Positions 43,957 through 51,188 of a stretch of 60,359 bases of DNA are shown one piece after another (within the stretch, counting starts at the first letter, position 1; each line of letters opens with the position of its first letter). The notes beneath the pieces are model-generated. The model made no database searches. It was not told the DNA's origin and saw only the letters and a program-made list of their open reading frames with translations. The DNA is from Leptolyngbyaceae cyanobacterium SM1_4_3 (GTDB lineage Bacteria; Cyanobacteriota; Cyanobacteriia; Elainellales; Elainellaceae), in the NCBI GenBank assembly GCA_012031415.1, contig JAAUTN010000004.1, positions 1-60,359 on the forward strand. Direction: 5' to 3'. The position numbers and the translations under genes were made by a program.

Positions 43957-45012
43957 ATGAACGAGCAGCACATTAAACGGCTCAAACCCTATGCCTGGGT
44001 ACTGCTGCCGCTAACAGGAATCGTAGCGGTCGGGATAGTCTTGGCTAAACAACGGTTGCTGTTCGGTGTGGCACCCGCAAATCATTCCGGTCGCTCAGCG
44101 GAATGGGATGCCTCAAAGTCTGCTCCTGCATCGCTTCCCGTGCCTTCCCCGGATGCTGCACCTGCAACGCAGGCTTCACCTGCGCCCACGCCATCGCCCT
44201 CAACCGCCCCAGCCTTAACTTCAGAGCAAGAAGCACTGAACCGCCGCAATACTGAGCAATTTTTGGCTTCTCTGCCATCGGTTGATTCGCTGATTGAAAT
44301 GCGGGTGGCGATCGCCACAGGTGTTCCTTCTGCTGCAATTCGCACTTCTACCGATGCGGTAGTGTTTGACCAGAATGGGGAGCAGTTACAAACGCTCTCT
44401 GCTAACACGACCTACACGGCTCAGCCCAGCGGCAGTTCCGTTCAGCTAAACTCTGCCCAACTGCCTTCTGTAATCATGATCGATCCCTCACCTCAAGGGT
44501 TATTTTATTTGGGCGATCGCGGCTATCGTGGGCGACTGTTATTGATTGCAGAAGCGGGCAACCTCTGGGCGGTCAACTTTGTGGATATGAGAAGCTACCT
44601 TTACAGCGTTGTCGGGAGTGAAGTTTCGCCGGGTTGGAATGTAGAGGCATTGAAGGCACAGGCGATCGCCGCCCGTTCCTATGGATTAACCTATCACTTT
44701 AAACCCGTCCATTCCGCCTATGATCTGGGTGCAACCGAGCGCTATCAGGTCTATCGCGGCATTGAGCGAGAAGCCGATACTATCCGTCAGGCTGTCGATG
44801 CAACTGCTGGAGAATTTGTTAGCTATGAAGGCGGCATTGTCGAGTCACTGTATGCTGCTTCCGATGCGATCGTGATGGAAGCTTTTCAGGGACGCGGCAT
44901 GAGTCAGCTAGGAGCGTTAGATCTAGCCAATCAAGGCTATAGCTATCCGCAAATTTTGAGTAATTATTACCCTGGAACTGAGGTCGGTCGAATCAAGCAA
45001 GAGTTTGAATAA
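43957..45012 (+). CDS. SpoIID/LytB-domain protein
   Basis: 351 residues. One N-terminal TM helix (about 11-31, WVLLPLTGIVAVGIVLA), then a Pro/Ala/Ser linker, then the SpoIID domain from about 210: NLWAVNFVDMRSYLYSVVGSEVSPGWNVEALKAQAIAARSYGLTYHF, with the strongly conserved QAIAARSYxL motif, YRGIEREADTIRQAVDATAGEFVSYEGGIVESLYAASDA, and GRGMSQLGALDLANQGYSYPQILSNYYPG. SpoIID is a lytic transglycosylase that acts on peptidoglycan in spore formers; in non-spore formers such as cyanobacteria the homologues are thought to process amidated glycan strands. Periplasmic, membrane-anchored. Confidence 0.9.
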   Translation: MNEQHIKRLKPYAWVLLPLTGIVAVGIVLAKQRLLFGVAPANHSGRSAEWDASKSAPASLPVPSPDAAPATQASPAPTPSPSTAPALTSEQEALNRRNTEQFLASLPSVDSLIEMRVAIATGVPSAAIRTSTDAVVFDQNGEQLQTLSANTTYTAQPSGSSVQLNSAQLPSVIMIDPSPQGLFYLGDRGYRGRLLLIAEAGNLWAVNFVDMRSYLYSVVGSEVSPGWNVEALKAQAIAARSYGLTYHFKPVHSAYDLGATERYQVYRGIEREADTIRQAVDATAGEFVSYEGGIVESLYAASDAIVMEAFQGRGMSQLGALDLANQGYSYPQILSNYYPGTEVGRIKQEFE

Positions 45013-45096
45013 GGGCGAAAAGCAACAAGCGATACTTTCTTTTGGGAAAGTAGACTACACTAATCGGTAGACAAGCAAAAAAACTAGGTGAATTCG

Positions 45097-45501
45097 TTGG
45101 CTAATATTGTTGATACTGCCGCTAATGCTGGTTCTTTCAGCACCCTAGTTACTGCAATTAAAGCTGCCGATTTGGTAGATACTTTGAAGGGTGCTGGTCC
45201 TTTTACTGTTTTTGCACCTACTGATGAAGCGTTTGCTAAACTCCCCGCTGGAACGGTAGACGCACTGCTCAAGGACATTCCAAAGCTCAAGAAAATTCTC
45301 ACGTATCACGTTGTTTCAGGTAAAGTGATGGCATCCGATGTCGTTAAACTGAAATCAGCAACTACGGTTGAAGGTTCAGATGTAAAAATCGATGCGACAA
45401 ATGGCAGCGTTAAGATCAATGATGCTACCGTTGCAACTGCTGATGTTGCAGCAGATAACGGAGTGATTCACATTATTGACACCGTGTTATTGCCTGCTTA
45501 A
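45097..45501 (+). CDS. Fasciclin domain protein
   Basis: 134 residues from TTG 45097, chosen because AGGTGA sits five bases upstream and the product then begins [12 protein letters not shown], like other cyanobacterial homologues; the GTG at 45088 falls inside that site. The whole protein is one FAS1 domain with [29 protein letters not shown] and [13 protein letters not shown]. These are small secreted or cytoplasmic adhesion-type beta-sheet proteins. No signal peptide is seen, so it is probably cytoplasmic or exported by an unusual route. Ends at a strong terminator (45531). Confidence 0.9.
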   Translation: MANIVDTAANAGSFSTLVTAIKAADLVDTLKGAGPFTVFAPTDEAFAKLPAGTVDALLKDIPKLKKILTYHVVSGKVMASDVVKLKSATTVEGSDVKIDATNGSVKINDATVATADVAADNGVIHIIDTVLLPA

Positions 45502-45530
45502 TTGCCTGATTGAATAATATCTTTCAGATG

Positions 45531-45562
45531 CGGGGCAACAGTTATTAATAGCTGTTGCCCCG
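45531..45562 (+). terminator. Terminator after the fasciclin gene
   Basis: CGGGGCAACAG (45531-45541) pairs with CTGTTGCCCCG (45552-45562), 10-nt loop, then TGTTTATT. It lies 29 bp past the stop. Confidence 0.8.
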
Positions 45563-45599
45563 TGTTTATTGAAAGATCGGTTTAAAGAAAATTGGTGTT

Positions 45600-45692
45600 A
45601 TACCAATTCTTTACGAAGTCGCACCGAACAAGGGGCTTAAGCCCCTTGTTCCACCAGGGTTCAATCTGTGCAAGCTCAGATTGAATTGGTAC
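45600..45692. repeat. Palindromic element with ATACCAAT ends and CTTAAG core
   Basis: 93 bp, begins ATACCAATTCTTTACG and ends AATTGGTAC. The core 45628-45651 is GGGGCTTAAGCCCC. Inverted relative to 10381 and 48138: the CCACCAGGGTTCAATCTGTGC arm is on the right. Confidence 0.85.
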
Positions 45693-45732
45693 TCCGTCCT
45701 AATTGTTGATTCTGTAATTATTAAGTAGATCT

Positions 45733-46857
45733 ATGAAGTCAGTCGATGAGCAACTGTTAATTCCTCAAGCCGATTACATTAAGCAGTTACGTCCTTTGCT
45801 TCCGGCTGAGGCCTTTGCTCCTGATCCTAATAAGTTAGTCATTCTGTTGCTAAATCTGGTTATTTTAGGACTGGGATGGGCGATCGCCACTCATTTAGAC
45901 CAGTGGCATACTAGCCTTTTATGGCTATATTTACCTCTGACGCTCATTATGGGCAACAGCATCATTGTTTTATTATTCAGTTCCCATGCTTTGATGCACG
46001 GCAGCGTGATTAAAAACCCTCGTCTCATTCACTGGATAGGTCTTTTGGGTTTAGCCATGTGGTGGATGCCTCCAACCTTGTGGAAAGCAGTTCACAATCG
46101 GGAACATCACGGCAAGACCAATTCCTTAGCCGACCCAGATCGCAATTATTTATCCAAACAGCCCAACACTTGGGGTAAGTGGATTCAGCATCAGTTTGTT
46201 CCCTCTTCTGAGGTCAATATGATCTGTTTAGCAATTGGCATGGGCACAGCCTGGGGAATTCACGGCTTTCGCAATCTCACTTCTGTCCTGTTGTTTAACC
46301 GCAAAGATGTTGACTATGTTCCGGCTGCTTTCACGGTTAGCGTTAGAGAACGATGGGCGATCGCGCAAGAAATCCTGCTGATTTCCATGCTTCACTTGAG
46401 TATCATAGCTTACCTAAACTTTGAGCCAGTCAAACTGATACTTAGCTATTTCCTGCCGATCGCAATTGGCTACGCTGGGGCAATGTTTTACATTTTCACA
46501 AATCATATGCTCTGCCAAATGACGAGCATCAACGACCCATTAGTGAATAGCGTCTCTCTAAAAATTCCCAAGCTGTTTGACGTGCTGCACCTGGATTTTT
46601 CTTATCACACAGAGCATCACATCTTTCCAGGAATAAATTCTGACTATTATCCTGTTGTTCAAAAATTACTGCAAGCCCATTACCCCGAACGATTCAATTT
46701 ATTAGAAGCCGGAGAGGTTTGGCGTTTACTGATGCAAACTCCTCGACACCATCAAAATGACACCACATTTACAGATTGGTCAGGGGAAAAATCTGTCCTC
46801 TGTCCGCTCAGTCACCCGCTTAAGGATGAAGCAGACTTAGAGAACTGCATTAGATAA
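45733..46857 (+). CDS. Fatty-acid desaturase family protein
   Basis: 374 residues, 4 or more TM helices. The three histidine boxes are intact: HALMHG (HxxxH, about residue 91), HNREHHG (HxxxHH, about 130) and HTEHHIFPG (HxxHH, about 296). A typical non-haem di-iron membrane desaturase/hydroxylase. The sequence WWMPPTLWKAVHNREHHGKTN and IYFTNHMLCQMTSINDPLVNS-type regions fit a lipid desaturase close to the DesC or DesA-like group, but the acyl position cannot be read from sequence alone. ATG 45733 without strong RBS. Confidence 0.85.
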   Translation: MKSVDEQLLIPQADYIKQLRPLLPAEAFAPDPNKLVILLLNLVILGLGWAIATHLDQWHTSLLWLYLPLTLIMGNSIIVLLFSSHALMHGSVIKNPRLIHWIGLLGLAMWWMPPTLWKAVHNREHHGKTNSLADPDRNYLSKQPNTWGKWIQHQFVPSSEVNMICLAIGMGTAWGIHGFRNLTSVLLFNRKDVDYVPAAFTVSVRERWAIAQEILLISMLHLSIIAYLNFEPVKLILSYFLPIAIGYAGAMFYIFTNHMLCQMTSINDPLVNSVSLKIPKLFDVLHLDFSYHTEHHIFPGINSDYYPVVQKLLQAHYPERFNLLEAGEVWRLLMQTPRHHQNDTTFTDWSGEKSVLCPLSHPLKDEADLENCIR

Positions 46858-47034
46858 GTGCAGCATGGTTTCTGAATGCCAGTTCAGCGACTGAATAGAG
46901 AAAATTTGTTCTCTCGCTAACAAAGCCAGACCTTAGGTGAAGAGACAGTAAGCTTTGATACCAACACTCTGGATCGCTTGCCCACTGTCCGATGAGAGTT
47001 ATAGAAGTTGCACCACTTATTGGAACTCTCACCT

Positions 47035-48122
47035 ATGAGTCATTCGCTTGTTCGTTTTGGGCAATTAGCAGCAACGCTTCCCGTTGTTGCTTTTGGCATT
47101 GGTTACGCGACGCAGGCAGGCGCAGTTAGCCTTGGACCCGCCGCAGAATACAACGTTTTTGTATTAGGAGACTTTAACCAAACAGGTACAGATACCGAAG
47201 GGAAACTAGCCGTTGGCGGTAATGCCAGCTTTACGGACGGCTTTGCCGTTGGAATGCTGCTGCGGGGTGAGGGCAACGGAGACGTGCTGGTTGTTGGGGG
47301 AGATACAACTCTCAGCAATGGCAAAGTATATGGAGATGCCGCCTTTGGAGGAAATCAGCGATCGCTTCCAACGTCGGCTTTGAAATCTTAGATACAAACC
47401 ATCAGGTAATTCGGCAAGGCAACACCACTCAGGGTAAACCCATTGACTTCGCTGCTGCCGGACAGCACCTCCGCACTCTATCAGCCTCTCTCAACGCTCA
47501 GGCTCAGGCTATCACCACCACAAAGGAAGTGAGAGAAGAATGGGGCAACCGTTTCACCACCATCACCGGAAACACGACCAAAACAGCCTTTGAGCAGTAT
47601 GGCAACAGCATACTGGCAAAAATGCAAGGCTTTGACTCCAAGCTAAATATCTTTAATATCTCTGCTGCTGAATTGTCAAACACCAAGTATTTTGACATTA
47701 CCGCTCCTGAAGACGCTACCGTTTTGATCAACGTTACGGGTGAAGTTGCCTCCATGTCAGGGTTCAACTTCTTCTTCAATGGTGAAAACTGCAACAGCAC
47801 TCAAATGCAGTGCCGAGGCAAAGCCCAAAATGTTTTGTTTAACTTCTCTGAAGCCAAGTCACTTGACCTGAACAGCATCAGCATCATGGGCAGCGTCTTG
47901 GCTCCTAACGCCAATGTAAAATTCAATAACGGTCATATCAACGGCAACCTGATTGCAGGTTCTCTCTCGGGTAACGGTCAGTCAAACCTGCACTTGTTTA
48001 AGGGCGATCATCCCGAAACTCCTGAACCCGATGCTGAGTCGGTGCCAGAACCCGGAACAGTAGCAGGAATTGTTCTATCACTGGCCGCTTTTGGTGCGTC
48101 TCGGCGGAAAAAAGCTGAGTAA
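47035..48122 (+). pseudogene. Choice-of-anchor A family PEP-CTERM protein, frameshifted
   Basis: Begins at ATG 47035 (a TTG frame opens at 47008). Signal peptide ending GYATQAGAVS, then the 'choice-of-anchor A' domain: LGPAAEYNVFVLGDFNQTGTDTEGKLAVGGNASF, VLVVGGDTTLSNGKVYGDAAFGGN up to about 47355. The frame changes there (one base missing near 47355-47360) and resumes with IASNVGFEILDTNHQVIRQG, NTTKTAFEQYGNSILAKM, SIMGSVLAPNANVKFNNGHINGNLIAGSL and a C-terminal VPEPGTVAGIVLSLAAFGASRRK tag. Secreted, surface-located. As read, neither half is complete. Confidence 0.8.
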
Positions 48123-48137
48123 CTAGAGGTTGAGAAT

Positions 48138-48214
48138 ATACCGTACAGAATGAACCCTGGTTGAACAAGGGGCTTAAGCCCCTTGTTCAGAGCAACTTCA
48201 TAAAGAATTGGTAT
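48138..48214. repeat. Palindromic element with ATACC...GGTAT ends and CTTAAG core
   Basis: 77 bp, a shortened sister of 10381-10473: ACAGAATGAACCCTGG, core 48165-48188, then AACTTCATAAAGAATTGGTAT. Confidence 0.8.
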
Positions 48215-48248
48215 CAGCGTGAGAGCAAGCCGAAATGATATCCCCTCA

Positions 48249-48617
48249 TCAAGGTGTTGATGGAATAGTTTTGCTAACAACAGTACGCGATCGCCGACGG
48301 TCTGACTTGCGCGTTCCGCCTGCCATTTCATACTCATTACTGTTTTTGCCGTAGCGAGAGGCAACATTCAGCAGCATATGTTCAGAATAATCATTCAACG
48401 CCCGCTCTGCTTCGAGCAAGTCATTTTGAGTTTTATCCACCAGCGATCGCGCCTGGTTGTGTGCAGCTAGCTTTTCTTTCACGTCTTGCAACATTTCGTT
48501 GTAGGAAGCCAGGGAGAATCCATTGGCAAAATCTAGGGTGGGGCTAATCGTCTCTAATCCTTCAACCCGGCGTTCTGCTTTGGTCACTGCGGATGAGTTT
48601 CTTTTTCGTTGAGGCAT
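48249..48617 (-). CDS. Small conserved cyanobacterial protein (EMAGG family), copy 2
   Basis: 122 residues from ATG 48617 (MPQRKRNSSAV), which has AAAGGAT six to nine bases upstream; the frame stays open to 48695 but that part lacks homology. Paralogue of the gene at 5612: shared RRVEGLETISPTLDF-like N-terminal block, coiled middle (EMLQDVKEKLAAHNQARSLVDKTQNDLLEAERALNDYSEHMLL) and the signature ASRYGKNSNEYEMAGGTRKSDRRR. Function unknown. The pair of paralogues is about 45% identical, so the duplication is old. A 20-21 bp tandem array lies 190 bp upstream (48810-48993). Confidence 0.75.
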   Translation of the reverse strand: MPQRKRNSSAVTKAERRVEGLETISPTLDFANGFSLASYNEMLQDVKEKLAAHNQARSLVDKTQNDLLEAERALNDYSEHMLLNVASRYGKNSNEYEMAGGTRKSDRRRSRTVVSKTIPSTP

Positions 48618-48809
48618 TTCATTATCCTTTGAAAGTGAGTAGAACAACCCGAAGTCATTCGACATCGGTTGAATTGACTTCATTAGAATACGCAATTCGC
48701 AGAATTATCAGGCTGAGTAAAGCTACAGAACTTTTGAGAGAATTGGAAGGAGCGATCGCCCTTCACCCACGTATTTTTGCTGAAAATTGTAAACAAAAAT
48801 AAATTCACG

Positions 48810-48993
48810 AGTTTAAAGCCTGCTTTTTAAATTCAAAACAAGGCTTTGCCAGTTTAAAGCAAGGTTGACAAGTTCAAAATTAGGTTCTGTCAGTTCAAAA
48901 CAAGGTTCACGACTTCAAAACAAGGTTGACAAGTTCAAAACAAGGTTTTGCGAGTTTAAAGCAAGGTTTTGTAGGTTCAAAACAAGGTTCTGT
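48810..48993. repeat. Tandem array of nine 20-21 bp units
   Basis: Units AGTTCAAAACAAGGTTCACG, ACTTCAAAACAAGGTTGACA, AGTTTAAAGCAAGGTTTTGT and so on, all with a CAAGGTT core and a TTCAAAA/TTTAAAG left half. Upstream of EMAGG copy 2. The A-tract in every unit recurs every two helical turns, so this DNA is probably curved. Confidence 0.85.
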
Positions 48994-49066
48994 AAGGAGC
49001 GATCGCTTCTAGCCACAGCGAACCTCAATTAAGAAATTTGGAAACCTAAATTTTTGCCTAACAAGC

Positions 49067-49168
49067 GTAGGGGCGTGGCATTCGGCAGATAAATCCCGCA
49101 ATCAACCCAAAATCCCCGCCCGAATGCCACGCCCTTACAGAGAACCTGTGCCACTTCTCCAAAACCTT
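49067..49168. mobile_element. Decayed relative of the GGATGTTTGA MITE-like element
   Basis: Contains TAGGGGCGTGGCATTCGGCA and the inverse GCCCGAATGCCACGCCC as in 6729-6871, but the outer ends are diverged (ACTTCTCCAAAACCTT). Around it, 48994-49402 shows no gene. Confidence 0.6.
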
Positions 49169-49402
49169 AGATAGTGTCAAAGAAACTAGAGGTGCGATCG
49201 CTTGCCTTGTTTGGTTCTGTAGCGCGAGATGAAGCGGCACCTACCAGCGATGTCGATAAATTCGGGCATCCGTAGAGCAAGAGGCAATTTATGTCGCGTA
49301 ATCTTCGACTTGATTTAAGGGAATCATCCTTCCCTTGCGTCATCTCGCTCTAAGCTACACTGATGACTAATGTGGAGATATGGCAGCACGAGGGTTTAAC
49401 CA

Positions 49403-49693
49403 ATGTTAAGTGGTATTAAACAACAGGTAGTTGTCGGCAAGGATGGCAAAATCGAGATTCAAACCTCTGAGTTAACAGAAGGAACTGTTGTTGAAGTGAT
49501 TGTTCTAGTTGAACAAGATGCCACCCAGACAGACAATAGCCAATCTACTTCACAGGACGAAACCGAATATTTGCTATCTACTGAAGCCAATCGTCATCGC
49601 CTGATGAGCGCTATTCAAAACGTTGAAACAAAAAATAACCTGATTAGTTTTACGCCTGAGGAATGGAATGAGGAATATAACCTTCGCTCCTGA
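49403..49693 (+). CDS. YefM/Axe-type antitoxin
   Basis: 96 residues. The N-terminal part (GKDGKIEIQTSELTEGTVVEVIVLVEQ) is a beta-rich DNA-binding domain, less like classical YefM; the C-terminal tail (LLSTEANRHRLMSAIQNVETKNNLISFTPEEWNEEYNLRS) is the typical toxin-wrapping segment of cyanobacterial antitoxins paired with YoeB/Txe. It overlaps the toxin gene by 26 bp, as usual for type II pairs, and would neutralise the toxin and repress the operon. Confidence 0.75.
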   Translation: MLSGIKQQVVVGKDGKIEIQTSELTEGTVVEVIVLVEQDATQTDNSQSTSQDETEYLLSTEANRHRLMSAIQNVETKNNLISFTPEEWNEEYNLRS

Positions 49694-49931
49694 GGCATTT
49701 GAACAATTCAACGACTGGGCGGCACAAGATAAGAAAATTTATCGCAAGATTGTTAATCTAATCAACGATATCCTTCGTCAACCATTTGCTGGACTTGGTA
49801 AACCTGAACCTCTAAAGCATGAACTGAGCGGATATTGGTCGAGACGAATTACAAACGAGCATCGCTTAGTATACAGAGTGACTGAAACCGAGATCATTAT
49901 CTTGAGTTGTCGATTTCATTATGACGACTGA
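49668..49931 (+). CDS. yoeB: YoeB/Txe-family mRNA interferase toxin
   Basis: 87 residues, ATG 49668. Matches the Txe/YoeB family: ITFAPEAFEQFNDWAAQDKKIYRKIVNLINDILRQPFAGLGKPEPLKHELSGYWSRRITNEHRLVYRVTETEIIILSCRFHYDD, with conserved GKPEPLKHELSGYWSRRI, EHRLVYRV and the C-terminal CRFHYDD residues (His and Tyr needed for RNA cleavage at the ribosome). Overlaps the antitoxin. Confidence 0.9.
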   Translation: MRNITFAPEAFEQFNDWAAQDKKIYRKIVNLINDILRQPFAGLGKPEPLKHELSGYWSRRITNEHRLVYRVTETEIIILSCRFHYDD

Positions 49932-50058
49932 TTCTGCTATACGTGATAGCCTCTTTTCTCAGTTGCCCTGCTATTAAAGGAGCGATCGCTTCCCACAAGA
50001 AATGACCGCTCCTCTAAGCTGTGTCTGAATTGCGATCGCCCTCCACAAGCAAACCCAA

Positions 50059-50325
50059 TCAAGCCTGCTTAAGATAGCAACAGCCGCGATAACGCAAAAC
50101 CATTGTTGAATCTGGAACCCAGGAGTTAGGCTGAGAATGCCAGGTGCTACCGCGATAGGTTCCGCTTACAAACGATACATTTTCAGACATTGTAGGGCGA
50201 CGGTAGGAAATGCCTCGGTAGGAGAGGCGATCGCCCAAAGCTTCTTTGTTGGCTGTAGTTGAATCGACCTCAAACCCTTGAACAAGAATCGACTGAAACA
50301 AATTGAAGTGATGAGAAAACTGCAT
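50059..50325 (-). CDS. DUF4278 domain protein
   Basis: 88 residues from ATG 50325 (MQFSHHFNLFQ), chosen for the AAAGGAGA eight bases upstream; the frame opens at 50385. It contains two copies of the DUF4278 'YRG' unit (LSYRGISYRRP, GTYRGSTWHSQ, LRYRGCCY). These small proteins are widespread in cyanobacteria, of unknown function, and possibly stress-linked. It lies between the toxin gene and a hairpin cluster on the opposite strand. Confidence 0.7.
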   Translation of the reverse strand: MQFSHHFNLFQSILVQGFEVDSTTANKEALGDRLSYRGISYRRPTMSENVSFVSGTYRGSTWHSQPNSWVPDSTMVLRYRGCCYLKQA

Positions 50326-50389
50326 AGGACTATTCTCCTTTGGGGGACTTTTTAAGAGATATACGAATGTTTTGAGCCTCGTCATTAAG

Positions 50390-50535
50390 CTTGAGCCTCG
50401 TCACTAAGCCCCAGCTTGGTAACGGCGCACTAGAAGCTCCAGCTTCTAGATTGCAGGGCAAGTAGATGGAGCGATCGTGAAGAAGGAGCCGGAGCTTCTT
50501 CCCATGCATTGCCAAGCTCCAGCTTGGCAACGAGT
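50390..50535. repeat. Hairpin cluster of the 'aagctccagctt' type
   Basis: Inverted pairs GCCCCAGCTTGG, AGAAGCTCCAGCTTCT, GGAGCCGGAGCTTCTTCC, and GCCAAGCTCCAGCTTGGC. It lies directly after the TOPRIM-like gene (minus strand stop at 50547). Same class as 35480-35650. Confidence 0.7.
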
Positions 50536-50546
50536 AAAATCTCCTT

Positions 50547-51188
50547 TCACAGGTGCATCTGTTCTTTGATAACATCGCTCAATTCAGCTTCCAATGCTGC
50601 AAACGCAGGAAGGATTCGTAATGGGCTGAAGTCATTAATGAGTTCTGAAACTCTATGAGTGCAATCACTCACTGATAAGCTCCTAAGCCGTCTTGCCGAA
50701 AGACCACTAGCTTGACGAAGAATATCATGAAGAATGTTTTTGGGATCAGATTCACGCTCAAGTCCTCTAATGTCTGGAATTTGCAATGCAATGTTTCCAT
50801 TTGGGTTTGCTGCTGCTTTACGTAAGGCAGCAGCATCGAATAATAGCCATGCTTCTGTCATACGAACTGGCACAACACAAACTGTTGGGATGGAAATAGA
50901 AGAAGCAATTTGACTAACGGCTGCACGGATTTCATTTACGCGAGACTCATAAGTCTCTCTTTCTGCATCACGATGGATAAATAAAAGCTCACATGGATAT
51001 AACTCCAGGCTCAGTTTAATTCGCTTGTCAAATGTATTTCTTAATGATTTATCCAAACGGCGAAGGTCTGCCCACTGGGGTTGAATTGCACAATCACTAA
51101 GATGATTCTGTAATAGCCAATTGAGGATAGGAATAAGTGCCCGATCTGAACTACCATCAGAGAGCAAAGTATAACGAATTTCCATCAT
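50547..51188 (-). CDS. TOPRIM-like (DUF4276-type) protein paired with an AAA ATPase
   Basis: 213 residues. Its start overlaps the upstream ATPase stop by 4 bp (ATGA). The first strand and helix are EIRYTLLSDGSSDRALIPILNWLL, where the acidic residue of DGSSD takes the place of the usual Glu. The second acidic motif is PCELLFIHRDAERE, the expected HxDxE-like TOPRIM core, and RMTEAWLLFDAAALRKAA follows. The C-terminal third is helical (LRILPAFAALEAELSDVIKE). Together these fit the TOPRIM-type nuclease-like DUF4276 group, whose members are often encoded beside AAA/RecF-like ATPases in anti-phage systems (compare Gabija, PARIS). Nuclease or other activity is inferred, not shown. Confidence 0.6.
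   Translation of the reverse strand: MMEIRYTLLSDGSSDRALIPILNWLLQNHLSDCAIQPQWADLRRLDKSLRNTFDKRIKLSLELYPCELLFIHRDAERETYESRVNEIRAAVSQIASSISIPTVCVVPVRMTEAWLLFDAAALRKAAANPNGNIALQIPDIRGLERESDPKNILHDILRQASGLSARRLRSLSVSDCTHRVSELINDFSPLRILPAFAALEAELSDVIKEQMHL

Noticed and set aside
46850-47034. Small minus-strand ORF upstream of the choice-of-anchor A gene
   Set aside because: 60 codons with no recognisable composition and no ribosome-binding site.
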